A DNA stretch of 64,000 nucleotides from Bacteroidia bacterium (lineage in GTDB: Bacteria; Bacteroidota; Bacteroidia; M30B66), in contig JAGYKL010000001.1 of assembly GCA_018401705.1 (NCBI GenBank), positions 274,473-338,472 on the forward strand, given 5' to 3'. Positions 28,917 through 37,455 of this stretch are shown in pieces. The position numbers and the translations under genes were made by a program. The number at the start of each line of letters is the position of its first letter. Position 1 is the first letter of the stretch. A model generated the notes under the pieces. It did not search any database and was not told the DNA's origin. It was given only the letters and a program-made list of their open reading frames with translations.

Positions 28917-29660
28917 GTGAGTAAAAAAAAACCTCGTAAATCGAAGATGAGTCAACAGGATTTATACTCAATTCCTATTGATGATTTTTTCAAGTCAGCA
29001 TTCTCAGTGGATTGTGTCATTTTTGGTTATGACGGCAAGAGCCTTGATGTTTTGCTCATTAAGAGAGGGACTGAACCTTTTAAGGATTTTTGGGCTTTAC
29101 CAGGTGATTTGGTTTATCCTGCAGAAGATTTAGATGTCTCTGCAAATAGAGTTTTGCATGATTTAACTTCCTTAGATGACATCCCTGTAACACAGGTACA
29201 TACTTTTGGTAAAGTAAACAGGCACCCTTTAGGTAGGGTTATTACAATTGCATACACAGCTATAGTTGAAAAAAGTCACCTTAATCCACATCCTGCATCT
29301 TGGGCTGAGGCAACTGAGTGGCATCCTGTTGGAGATGTTCCAAAGCTGGCCTTCGATCATGAAGAAATACTAGGAAACGCTTTATTGCACTTGAAGAATC
29401 TGGCAAAAGCTGAACCTTTATGGGCTAATGTTCTGCCAAAAAAATTCACTCTCACACAACTGCAAGAATTCTATGAAATACTCTTTGAGAAAAAATTCGA
29501 CAAAGGCAATTTCAGAAAGAAAACCAGAGATATGCACTTCCTTCAAAAACTAAGCGAATTGCAAAAAAATGTAAACCACAGACCTTCTGCTCTTTACGAG
29601 TTTGATGAGCAAGTTTACCTAGAGCAAAAAAACGTACAAGACCTTCTTTTTGATTTGTAG
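28917..29660 (+). CDS. NrtR-like transcriptional regulator (degenerate Nudix domain plus winged helix)
   Basis: 247 residues from GTG 28917; ATG at 28947 (MSQQD) is the alternative. Residues ~25-165 form a Nudix fold (SVDCVIFGYDG, then FWALPGDLVYP). The Nudix box has lost its catalytic REx2EE glutamates: the equivalent stretch reads NRVLHDLTSLDD. The C-terminal ~80 residues (FTLTQLQEFYEILFEKKFDK ... FRKKTRDM) are the winged helix of the NrtR/AraR group. In Bacteroidota such proteins are sugar- or NAD-metabolite-responsive regulators, not hydrolases. It is transcribed divergently from the modular T9SS gene (112-bp gap), the most obvious candidate target. Effector unknown. Confidence 0.85.
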   Translation: MSKKKPRKSKMSQQDLYSIPIDDFFKSAFSVDCVIFGYDGKSLDVLLIKRGTEPFKDFWALPGDLVYPAEDLDVSANRVLHDLTSLDDIPVTQVHTFGKVNRHPLGRVITIAYTAIVEKSHLNPHPASWAEATEWHPVGDVPKLAFDHEEILGNALLHLKNLAKAEPLWANVLPKKFTLTQLQEFYEILFEKKFDKGNFRKKTRDMHFLQKLSELQKNVNHRPSALYEFDEQVYLEQKNVQDLLFDL

Positions 29661-29772
29661 AATTTGAAACTATTCTAACTCAATCCATTTGTTAAAATTG
29701 TTTAATTATATAGGAATAACACAAGCTTGGTAATGCTTCAACTTACTTCTTGTCGTATTTTTACAGTATATT

Positions 29773-30306
29773 ATGGACAAGGAATACCCTTCGATATATA
29801 AGTCAAACAGACTTGGTCATATCTTCCAAGCAGTTACTTCAACAATTCTGCTTTTGCTTTCTTCATGGTTACTGTTAATATCTGTTGGCTTTGACGGTAT
29901 CCCCCAGAATTTAGTATTTCTAATTCTCGGTATAGTTGCTTTAGCTTCATTGGTAGTACTTTTGCTTTCAATCCTAAGGCTTTATAAGCCTATTCCCAAA
30001 CTCCAATATCATGCTCATGGTTTTGATTGCACCATTGGAACTTCAACATTAATTCAGATTAAATGGGAGGAAGTAGAAAATCTAGCTTTTGTGAGTGCTA
30101 AAAACGAAGAAGTAATTGCCATAATCCTCAGGAGACCAGCTTCAATCATCCGCCGCTATCGCGGCTGGGCCTCCTTAGTAATGAAGGCAAGACTTAAGAA
30201 TTACGGCACTCCAATTATTTTTTCAGCTAAGGACTTAAACATTAGTCTAGACGAAATGAAACTAGGTTTTGTTCACTATTGGAATAAACACAGACATGAA
30301 ATCTGA
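29773..30306 (+). CDS. Small membrane protein with two TM helices and PH-like domain (STM3941-like)
   Basis: 177 residues. Two hydrophobic helices lie at about 17-38 and 45-67, separated by a short loop. After them comes a cytoplasmic beta-rich domain (GFDCTIGTSTLIQIKWEEVE, later IIFSAKDLNISLDEM), which fits the STM3941-type family of small membrane proteins with a PH-like fold. No catalytic residues are evident. It stands alone between the regulator and the serine hydrolase gene. Function is unknown in the family. Confidence 0.7.
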   Translation: MDKEYPSIYKSNRLGHIFQAVTSTILLLLSSWLLLISVGFDGIPQNLVFLILGIVALASLVVLLLSILRLYKPIPKLQYHAHGFDCTIGTSTLIQIKWEEVENLAFVSAKNEEVIAIILRRPASIIRRYRGWASLVMKARLKNYGTPIIFSAKDLNISLDEMKLGFVHYWNKHRHEI

Positions 30307-30364
30307 AGAATTAATTTTCCTTACTTTAGATTAAACTCTTTACCCAATTTGCACTCTCTTGCGC

Positions 30365-31668
30365 ATGAAACAATTTTCAAGTATCATTCTAATTCTTTTA
30401 TCATTTTCGCTCTCAGCTCAATCACTATATTTCCCCCCTAACACTGGCAACGAATGGGAGACATTAGACCCAGCTGATCTAGGCTGGTGTGCTGATTCAC
30501 TTAACTCCCTAATTGACTATGTAGGAAGCAATAATTCTAAAGCATTTATAATTCTTAAAGGCGGTAAAATCGTTGTTGAACAATATTATGACAGTTTTAC
30601 AGCCGACAGTGTTTGGTATTGGGCCTCTGCCGGAAAATCATTAACTGCATTTTTAGTAGGAATGGCCCAGCAACAAGGTTTATTAAACATTGATGACCCA
30701 ACAAATCAGTATTTAGGTAATGGATGGACTTCCTGCACCCAAGAACAGGAAGATGCTATAACTATTCGAAATCAGCTGTCTATGACAAGTGGACTCGATG
30801 ATACTCAAGGAAGTCTTGATTGCACAATTGATACTTGTCTGCAATATCTTACCCCTCCAGGAACAAGATGGTCCTATCACAATGCTCCTTATACTTTACT
30901 GGATGGAGTTTTAGAAAATGCAAGTGGCTCCACTATTAACCAGTTCCTATTTAATAATGTAAGTCTTAGAACAGGAATATTCGGACTTTATGTTCAGATT
31001 CAGTTTAATAATGTTTTCTTCAGTACCGCAAGAAGATTTGCAAGGTTCGGCTTACTCGCTCAGAATAAAGGCATTTGGAATCAAGACACTTTAATGACTG
31101 ACCAGCAGTATTTTAATCAAATGATAACTCCTTCACAGGACATAAATAAATCATACGGGTATTTATGGTGGTTAAATGGTTATGAATCATACATGCTTCC
31201 TCAATTACAATTAGTTTTTCCGGGATATACACTTCCGGATGCTCCGGCTGATTTATATTCAGGAATAGGAAAAGATGGTCAGTATGTGATGGTTTCCCCT
31301 TCAGAAGATATGGTTGTTGTAAGAATGGGTAATGCTCCCGATGGACTCGAAGGCTTAGTACCAACAGTTCTTGGTAACAATATCTGGCAAAGGATTGGTA
31401 ATTTAACCTGTGGTGAAGTAGCCATAAAGGAAGAAGCAATTGAATCAAAAAATATCATCGCTTACCCAAATCCAGGAAACGGATCAATGAATTTCTTAGG
31501 TTTGCCAGCCACCACGAAGCAGTATGAAGTCTTTGACCATACTGGTCGATTGGTTTACAAGGAGCATACAAATTCAGATTTCATTAATTTTAATCTTGAA
31601 TCGGGCTTTATTCCATAAAAATTAGCACTTCAAACCAAAGTTTCTTTATTAGATATATTAATAATTAA
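30365..31668 (+). CDS. Secreted class C beta-lactamase-family serine hydrolase with T9SS tail (one frameshift near the 3' end)
   Basis: ATG 30365 starts the signal peptide MKQFSSIILILLSFSLSAQ; the in-frame TTG six bases earlier is less likely. The penicillin-binding-protein/class C fold shows WASAGKSLTAF (nucleophile Ser in SxxK) and WSYHNAPYTLL (YxN-type motif). The third motif is replaced by GIGKDGQYVMV. It is probably an esterase or peptidase. The simple frame ends at 31618, after the start of a T9SS domain (IIAYPNPGNGSM ... FDHTGRLVYKE). Adding one base near 31607-31611 restores the rest (GFYSIKISTSNQSFFIRYIN) and moves the stop to 31666-31668. That stop then overlaps the ATG of the next gene as TAATG, good support for the repaired end. 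Confidence 0.8.
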
Positions 31669-32185
31669 TGTCCTACACTTTTCATCTTGAAACGCCCCGA
31701 TTACCTCTAGGGAAATGAGAGAATCTGATGCATTCTCATTTTTCTTGCTCAACGAAGATCCTGAAGTGATGTTATACCGGGACAGAGAGGTTCAAAACGA
31801 AGAAGATTCACGTCAATTTCTCGAGAATTCCCCAACATATCCTACTTAAAAAGATGGTTATGGACGATGGACTTGCATAAACAAGCAAAGTGGCGAACAT
31901 TAGGATGGTGCGGATTGAGGTTGCAAAAAAACGGAGAAACTGATTTGGGATATCGCTTCCCACAAAAGATTTTGGAATCAAGGCTTTGCGAGCGAAGCGG
32001 GCCATTCTCTGGCAACCGGATTCAATGAATTAAAAATTAAATTCAATTATCGCCACGGCTGATGAAAAAAAATATCGCTTATGAAAGTAATGGAAAAATT
32101 AAACATGAAATTTAGTCACAAAGAAAAAACCGAACGTTCTTATGACTTATTCTATCGCATTCTGGCTTCAGAATTCACTCAATAA
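31668..32185 (+). pseudogene. GNAT acetyltransferase (RimJ/RimL type), frame-broken
   Basis: ATG 31668 overlaps the repaired stop of the hydrolase gene. Pieces in three frames read MSYTFHLETPRL, RESDAFSFFLLNEDPEVMLY, GWCGLRLQKNGETDLGYR, NQGFASEAG and ADEKNIA, ending FYRILASEFTQ at TAA 32183-32185. This order of motifs (ETxRLxLR start, DLGYRxxxxxWNxGFAxEA, Nx2SxxVxEKLxM) is that of RimJ/RimL-type N-acetyltransferases, about 172 residues. Five or more small indels break it. If repaired it would acetylate an N-terminal amine or small amine using acetyl-CoA; the substrate is unknown. Confidence 0.65.
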
Positions 32186-32254
32186 GCAAAGTTTAGCATT
32201 CACGATTTCGTTAGAGCATTTTAGTAAATTGCTGGCAAAAAAATCGCGATCAAA

Positions 32255-32749
32255 ATGCTACAAGTTAATTTCATAGTTGTTCTCCTTACAGCTTTAATTC
32301 CAATGATCATTGGCACTATTTGGTACAATCAAAACTTCTTGGGAATGCTTGGATGCGTGAAGCAGGCATTAGCCAAGAGCAAATTAAGTCGGGGAACATG
32401 GCTAAAATCCTAGGGTTTAGCTTCTTTATTTTTCTTGGCATTTCTTTACACTCATGGTAATTCACCAGTGGCACCTCAACCCATCATAATGAGTGAGCCT
32501 GATTATCCAAAACCTGATTCACCTGCCCGAATCTGGCTTAAAAAACACCTTCGAAAATTACGGTAGCAATTTCCAGAACCTTCAAGCATGGCTCTTTTCA
32601 TGGAGCTTTAGTTGGCTTTCTTGTGGCTTTTCCCCTGATTGGGATAAATAGTCTTTTGAAAGGAGAACTTAAATATATATTTATTCATAGCGCTTATTGG
32701 ATAAATTACTCTTGCATTAATGGGCGGTATTATTTGTGAATTTTCATAA
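32255..32749 (+). pseudogene. DUF1761-like membrane protein, frame-broken
   Basis: Begins MLQVNFIVVLLTALIPMIIG and continues, with a few frame changes, through GTIWYNQNF, NAWMREAGISQEQIK, FFIFLGISLHSW, FKHG and FHGALVGFLVAFPLIGIN, to MGGIICEFS at TAA 32747-32749. The GTIWYNxxxFGxxW start and the HGxxHG...G motif fit DUF1761, small proteins with about four TM helices and no known function. It ends 3 bp before the gamma-carboxylase-like gene, suggesting cotranscription. Confidence 0.6.
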
Positions 32750-32752
32750 TAT

Positions 32753-34102
32753 ATGGATTTAAAACAGAAAACCTCAGACTTCAAAAACTGGCTTTTTACA
32801 CAAGGAGATCCCTTAAGACAAGATGTTTTCAGGATACTTTTTGCATTTGTGTTGATTCTCCAATATTCAACATATGCTTCGGCAAAGTTTATAGAGAAAG
32901 GCATTCTTGCGCCAGCATTTCTTTTTTACTACGATTTCTTTCCATTCGTGAAGCCTATTTCAGAAGGCGGATTAAAATTCGTGCTTTTCCTGACAGTAAT
33001 TGGTCCCATTATGATGCTTTTCAGGAAAACAAGTAGAGTTGGAGCTGCCATATACTTTATAAGTTTTCTTTACTTATTACTTCTTGACGAAAGCTATTAT
33101 AACAACCATTATTACCTCATTTTAATAATGACTTTCTTTTATGCTGTTTTCAAGCAAACAAAAACAGTATCAGGCATTAGGTTTTCACCTAACTGGCAGC
33201 ATTTTTTGCTTGTTTTCATGCTTTGCATTGTTTATTTCTTTGGAGGTTTAGTGAAACTAAAATATGATTGGATTTTTCTTCAACAGCCAACAAGAATTTT
33301 ACTGGAAATAAATTCGGTTAAATCATCATTTCCAGAATTATTAAAATCAGAATTTGCTGTATATTATATCACCTTCGGTGGAATTCTATTCGATTTATCT
33401 ATTTCTTTTTTATTGCTTTGGAAGCGTACTTTCATACTTGGAGTTATAGCTACAATAATTTTCCATGTCACAAATCACTTTATATTCAATTTAGGTGAAG
33501 GAGGAACAATTGGAATTTTTCCATTAATGATGATTGCAGCAAATGTTTTGTTTGCTCCACCAGAAAAATTCAGAAAGTTCATTTCAAAGTTTCTACCCGG
33601 CACAAACGAAGTATTTTCAATTCCACAAAAAGAGACTGTTAACCTCTACAACAAAACAACCTATGCCCTTGTTATGGCTTATGTGGTTATTCAGCTCATT
33701 CTTCCGTTTAGGCCATACCTTCAAGGCTCTCATGTTAATTGGACTGGCCAGGCCGACTATTTCGCTTGGCGCATGAAGCTGAATAACAAAGGCGTGAAAG
33801 CAAAATTCTACGTAAAATATTCTCCTGAAGAAGAAGCTCAGGAAATTAATATTGGAAGAATTATAAATACAATGCAGATTTCAATGATGGGTCAGCATAT
33901 AGATATGATTTATAAATTCAGTAAATATTTAACAGAGCGATTCGAGAGAGAATCGGGCAAACGGCCTATCATCACTGCTGACTTTCAGGTTGCATTGAAC
34001 GGCAGGCCCTATCAACCAATTGTTGACCCAGAGACTAACCTTGCTGAAATAAGCTATTCGCCATTCAAACATCCCGATTGGGTTTTACCTCTAAAGGAAT
34101 AA
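32753..34102 (+). CDS. Vitamin K-dependent gamma-carboxylase homologue (HTTM/VKG_Carbox family membrane protein)
   Basis: 449 residues starting 3 bp after the preceding stop. An N-terminal amphipathic segment (FRILFAFVLILQYSTYASAK) leads into about eight membrane helices typical of the HTTM domain. Family motifs are visible: LLDESYYNNHYYL, VKLKYDWIF, and FHVTNHFIFNLGEGGTIG, with conserved His/Asn in the membrane. The C-terminal ~150 residues are a soluble domain opening with YFAWRMKLNNKG, recalling the WRM region of animal gamma-glutamyl carboxylase, so this is more than a bare HTTM protein. In animals the family carboxylates Glu residues using vitamin KH2. Bacterial members are mostly untested, and the reaction here is not established. 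Confidence 0.8.
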   Translation: MDLKQKTSDFKNWLFTQGDPLRQDVFRILFAFVLILQYSTYASAKFIEKGILAPAFLFYYDFFPFVKPISEGGLKFVLFLTVIGPIMMLFRKTSRVGAAIYFISFLYLLLLDESYYNNHYYLILIMTFFYAVFKQTKTVSGIRFSPNWQHFLLVFMLCIVYFFGGLVKLKYDWIFLQQPTRILLEINSVKSSFPELLKSEFAVYYITFGGILFDLSISFLLLWKRTFILGVIATIIFHVTNHFIFNLGEGGTIGIFPLMMIAANVLFAPPEKFRKFISKFLPGTNEVFSIPQKETVNLYNKTTYALVMAYVVIQLILPFRPYLQGSHVNWTGQADYFAWRMKLNNKGVKAKFYVKYSPEEEAQEINIGRIINTMQISMMGQHIDMIYKFSKYLTERFERESGKRPIITADFQVALNGRPYQPIVDPETNLAEISYSPFKHPDWVLPLKE

Positions 34103-34146
34103 TTGTTGGCACGAAATTTTCTAAAGGACGAAAAAATCTAGAAATC

Positions 34147-34605
34147 ATGAGAACTATTTTATTATTTACGGCGTTGCTGTGCGCGCTAATACCTAATAAT
34201 GCATCTGCTCAAGGACAAACTCCTGAATATAAGGTGATTACTATTGTTGAATCCATCGTTCCGATGGGATTGGGTCGCTCAAGGATTGTCGAAACAAAGT
34301 CTAATGTGAATGTTGGAGACTTTACAACAGAAAGAACCGATGGTAAAGACTCCAAGCAAGGTAAGATTGACAGAAGCGACGCAAAAGTTGATGCATTTGC
34401 AGAAACTAAACTTCTAAATTTCTACAGTGGCGTTGGGATTAATTTCCAAAACATAGCATCGAATGATGCTATTATCACTTCCAAAATAAATGAGCTAGCA
34501 AAAGAAGGCTGGCGTTTAGCTTTTGTTAATAGTGGTGTTGAAAGTGACGCAGGAGGAGATGATGGGAAAGGAATCTTTATAACAAGAATGATTTTCACCA
34601 AGTAA
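34147..34605 (+). CDS. Small secreted protein of unknown function
   Basis: 152 residues from ATG 34147, where a signal peptide begins (cleavage near NNASAQ). A further upstream ATG (34078) overlaps the preceding gene and would bury the signal. The mature part contains YKVITIVESIVPMGLGRSRI, a Lys/Asp-rich middle and GINFQNIASNDAIITSKINE, ending in WRLAFVNSGV...IFITRMIFTK. I do not recognise the family; this C-terminal pattern recurs in small Bacteroidota secreted proteins of unknown role. It is followed by a strong terminator, so it probably ends the operon begun upstream. Confidence 0.65.
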   Translation: MRTILLFTALLCALIPNNASAQGQTPEYKVITIVESIVPMGLGRSRIVETKSNVNVGDFTTERTDGKDSKQGKIDRSDAKVDAFAETKLLNFYSGVGINFQNIASNDAIITSKINELAKEGWRLAFVNSGVESDAGGDDGKGIFITRMIFTK

Positions 34606-34627
34606 TTAAACTCAGAAACTGAGTATT

Positions 34628-34662
34628 AAAGCGGCTTGTACGATGCACAAGCCGCTTTTTCA
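34628..34662 (+). terminator. Intrinsic terminator
   Basis: A 12-bp perfect stem (AAAGCGGCTTGT / ACAAGCCGCTTT, 34628-34639 and 34647-34658) with a 7-base loop, followed by a T run, 22 bp after the stop at 34605. Confidence 0.9.
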
Positions 34663-34682
34663 TTTTGTATTAAAATTAAGTC

Positions 34683-34690
34683 TACCTTTG
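34683..34690 (+). promoter_or_regulatory. -7 promoter element TACCTTTG of the RhlE-type helicase gene
   Basis: Exact TAnnTTTG match followed by C, about 100 bp before the GTG at 34787. It leaves a 5' leader of roughly 90-130 bases, a length common for cold-regulated helicase mRNAs. No clear leader structure was worked out. Confidence 0.5.
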
Positions 34691-34786
34691 CATCGGCGCA
34701 CTGAATAGATATGTGTTGAATAATACATGGCTGCCTCAATCGATCTTCGGGATCATTATTTCGGTTTAATTTAAGTTGATGTTTCA

Positions 34787-36112
34787 GTGCAGAACTTAAA
34801 AGAAAACCCTCCCCTTAAACATTACATGACATTTTCTCAACTCGGATTAATAGATCCGATTATGAAAGCCCTCGAAACAGAAGGCTATCAAACACCTACG
34901 CCTATTCAGGCTCAGGCTATCCCAAGTATTCTGCAAGGCAGAGATATTCTAGGTTGTGCTCAAACAGGCACAGGTAAAACAGCAGCATTTTCAATTCCAA
35001 TGTTGCAAATATTAAATGCTTCCAGGTCTCAAGCAGGTCAACGCAAACACATTAGAAGCCTTATTTTAACTCCTACCAGAGAATTGGCAATTCAGATTGA
35101 AGAAAGCCTCTCTGCTTACGGAAAAAACCTTCCATTAACTCATACAGTTATTTTTGGCGGTGTACCTCAGAAGCCTCAAGTAAATTCACTGCGCAATGGA
35201 ATTGATATTCTTGTAGCAACTCCGGGGCGTTTATTGGATTTACAACAACAAGGATTTGTAAAGCTTGATAAACTTGAGTTTTTCGTTCTCGACGAAGCAG
35301 ATAGAATGCTCGACATGGGCTTTATCCATGATGTAAAAAGAATCTTAAAGCTGATTCCTGAAAAACGTCAAACCTTATTCTTTTCGGCAACAATGCCTGA
35401 AGAAATTAAAAAGCTTTCGGCTTATATGCTACAAAACCCTCATCGGGTTGAAGTAACTCCGGTTTCATCTACTGCAGAAACTATTGCTCAGGAAATCTAC
35501 TTTGTTGAAAAGGCTGATAAAAAAGATTTGCTTCTTCACGTTCTCAAGCGCAAACACATTAAGTCTGCACTCGTTTTTACAAGAACAAAGCACGGAGCAA
35601 ATAAGGTTGTGAAAGATTTATTAAAATCTGGAATTTCTGCTGAGGCAATCCATGGCAACAAAACTCAGAATGCTCGTCAAAAAGCACTAAGCAATTTCAA
35701 AGCTGGCACAACTAGAGTGCTTGTGGCCACCGATATTGCTGCCAGAGGTATTGATATTGATCAACTCTCGCAGGTTATCAATTACGAAATTCCGAATGTA
35801 CCTGAGACTTATGTTCATAGAATTGGAAGAACCGGAAGGGCTGGAGCTGATGGAGCTGCTATGTCGTTTTGTGATTCTGAAGAAACAGCCTTCTTAAGAG
35901 ATATTCAACGTCTTATTAAAATTGAAATCCCTGTTAATAAGGAGCATGAATGGAACAAAAGTGCTGAATTCAGTTCTTTAATGATTGGGATGAAGAAAGC
36001 TTCACCTCCTCCAATGAATAAGAGGCCTTCACAGCCTTCTAATGCTAATAAGAACAGAAATCGCAAGCCTTACGGAAGAGATAACAGAAGACCAAGACCA
36101 GCAATGGCTTGA
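34787..36112 (+). CDS. rhlE: DEAD-box RNA helicase, RhlE type
   Basis: 441 residues from GTG 34787; ATG at 34826 (MTFSQLGL) matches the usual RhlE start and is a good alternative. All DEAD-box motifs are present in order: PTPIQ (Q motif), AQTGTGKT (I), PTRELA (Ia), TPGRLLD (Ib), VLDEADRML (II), FFSATM (III), ALVFTRTK (IV), [10 protein letters not shown] (V) and [10 protein letters not shown] (VI). The C-terminal ~60 residues are basic and low-complexity ([18 protein letters not shown]), typical for RNA contact. It unwinds short RNA duplexes with ATP, in ribosome assembly and cold adaptation. Single-gene unit with its own promoter. Assignment is firm for the family, good for RhlE. Confidence 0.93.
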   Translation: MQNLKENPPLKHYMTFSQLGLIDPIMKALETEGYQTPTPIQAQAIPSILQGRDILGCAQTGTGKTAAFSIPMLQILNASRSQAGQRKHIRSLILTPTRELAIQIEESLSAYGKNLPLTHTVIFGGVPQKPQVNSLRNGIDILVATPGRLLDLQQQGFVKLDKLEFFVLDEADRMLDMGFIHDVKRILKLIPEKRQTLFFSATMPEEIKKLSAYMLQNPHRVEVTPVSSTAETIAQEIYFVEKADKKDLLLHVLKRKHIKSALVFTRTKHGANKVVKDLLKSGISAEAIHGNKTQNARQKALSNFKAGTTRVLVATDIAARGIDIDQLSQVINYEIPNVPETYVHRIGRTGRAGADGAAMSFCDSEETAFLRDIQRLIKIEIPVNKEHEWNKSAEFSSLMIGMKKASPPPMNKRPSQPSNANKNRNRKPYGRDNRRPRPAMA

Positions 36113-36170
36113 TTGAATTAATAGGTTAATAATTAATTCACTCTAACGTTTAAAATAAATCATTGATTTT

Positions 36171-36178
36171 TACATTTG
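36171..36178 (+). promoter_or_regulatory. -7 promoter element TACATTTG of the desaturase gene
   Basis: Exact TAnnTTTG match followed by C, 50 bp before the ATG at 36229. Confidence 0.5.
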
Positions 36179-36228
36179 CACTATTCTTAATTTTTTGCAT
36201 TTGCTGAAGGTTTAGATAATATTAAAGT

Positions 36229-37296
36229 ATGGCTGCACCGAAATTTCTTCAGAGCTCAGGCTCTTTTCATTCTGAGTTAAAAAGCAGAATCACCAATTAT
36301 TTCCAAGAGGTAGGAACATCTCCAACCGGAAATTACAAACTCTTCATTAAGGCAATCATCCTTGTTGTGAGTTTCCTACTTGTTTATACCCACCTCGTGT
36401 TTTATACACCAGTTTGGTATATGGCATTATTAGAATGTATTCTTCTAGGAGGCCTTACAGCATCTATTGGTTTTAATGTGATGCACGACGGGGCTCATGG
36501 AAGCTTCAGTAAATATCCTTGGGTTAATAAATTAGCAGGGCTATCGTTAAACTTCCTTGGCGCTAATGTTTTCATGTGGAATACAAAGCATAATGTAATT
36601 CATCATGCTTACACGAATATTGATGGTATTGATGATGATATTGACGCAAGACCTTTTCTAAGACTTTGCGAGACTCAGACATATCATAAAATGCACAAGT
36701 ATCAGCACCTTTATTTTTGGCTTGCTTATTCACTTCTTTACATCTACTGGATTTTCTTTACTGACTACAAAAAGTACTTCACTAAAAGAGTTGGTAGCAT
36801 GCCACTTAAGAAGATGAAAACTGCCGATCATATTAGTTTCTGGTCTTTTAAAGTGCTTCATTTTGCCATGTTTGTTGTTGTTCCTATCTATACAATAGGC
36901 TTTCTTCCTTGGCTGGTAGGATTTATGCTATATGGAATGTTTGCCGGATTGGTTCTCAGTATTGTCTTTCAATTAGCTCATACTGTTGAAGAAACACACT
37001 TCCCAGAACCCGTCTCAAATCGTATCGAAGACGAGTGGGCAATACATCAACTTAAGACAACTGCAAATTTCGCAACAAGAAATAAAGTTATTTCATGGCT
37101 AGTTGGAGGTCTAAACTTTCAAATAGAGCATCACCTTTTCCCAAAGATATCTCATGTTCATTACCCTGAAATATCTAAGATTATTAAGAAAGCTTGCGAA
37201 GATTATGGTGTTACTTACATTGAACACAGGCATATGAGAAATGCAATTTGGTCGCATGTTAATCATCTTAAATCGCTTGGTAAAACTATCGCTTAA
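36229..37296 (+). CDS. Membrane fatty acid desaturase (acyl-lipid/acyl-CoA type)
   Basis: 355 residues with four to five membrane helices (~40-60, 65-85, 160-178, 205-250). The three histidine boxes that bind the di-iron site are intact: HDGAH at residues 86-90, HNVIHH at 121-126 and QIEHH near 297-301. The Q-x-x-HH third box is that of front-end/linoleoyl-CoA-type desaturases. There is no fused cytochrome b5 domain, so an external ferredoxin or b5-like donor is needed. It introduces a double bond into membrane acyl chains, which fits cold adaptation; the RhlE gene lies just upstream but has its own promoter. Regioselectivity cannot be told from sequence. Confidence 0.9.
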   Translation: MAAPKFLQSSGSFHSELKSRITNYFQEVGTSPTGNYKLFIKAIILVVSFLLVYTHLVFYTPVWYMALLECILLGGLTASIGFNVMHDGAHGSFSKYPWVNKLAGLSLNFLGANVFMWNTKHNVIHHAYTNIDGIDDDIDARPFLRLCETQTYHKMHKYQHLYFWLAYSLLYIYWIFFTDYKKYFTKRVGSMPLKKMKTADHISFWSFKVLHFAMFVVVPIYTIGFLPWLVGFMLYGMFAGLVLSIVFQLAHTVEETHFPEPVSNRIEDEWAIHQLKTTANFATRNKVISWLVGGLNFQIEHHLFPKISHVHYPEISKIIKKACEDYGVTYIEHRHMRNAIWSHVNHLKSLGKTIA

Positions 37297-37317
37297 GATT
37301 TGTTTTTTATAGAATTT

Positions 37318-37354
37318 AATGCCTGACATTTTTAAAATGCCAGGCATTTTTTAT
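37318..37354 (+). terminator. Intrinsic terminator of the desaturase gene
   Basis: AATGCCTG(a)CATTTT pairs with AAAATG(c)CAGGCATT, followed by a T run; it starts 21 bp after the stop at 37296. Confidence 0.88.
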
Positions 37355-37433
37355 TCCACCCTTCTTTCTTGCAGCTTCATCGACTTTTTTCGACCGTTTA
37401 TCGAAAAGTTAGTGCCTGTCTGTATCTCGAAAG

Positions 37434-37441
37434 TACCTTTG
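37434..37441 (+). promoter_or_regulatory. -7 promoter element TACCTTTG
   Basis: Exact TAnnTTTG match. Its expected transcription start (~37448) lies inside any frame opened at the upstream ATG 37369, so it decides for ATG 37456 as the start of the epimerase-like gene. Confidence 0.6.
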
Positions 37442-37455
37442 ATAAAAAAACAATT

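Noticed and set aside
12990-32720. Programmed frameshifting or recoding as the cause of the broken frames
   Set aside because: The breaks are too many, go in both directions, and have no common slippery site; copies of the same module break at different places.
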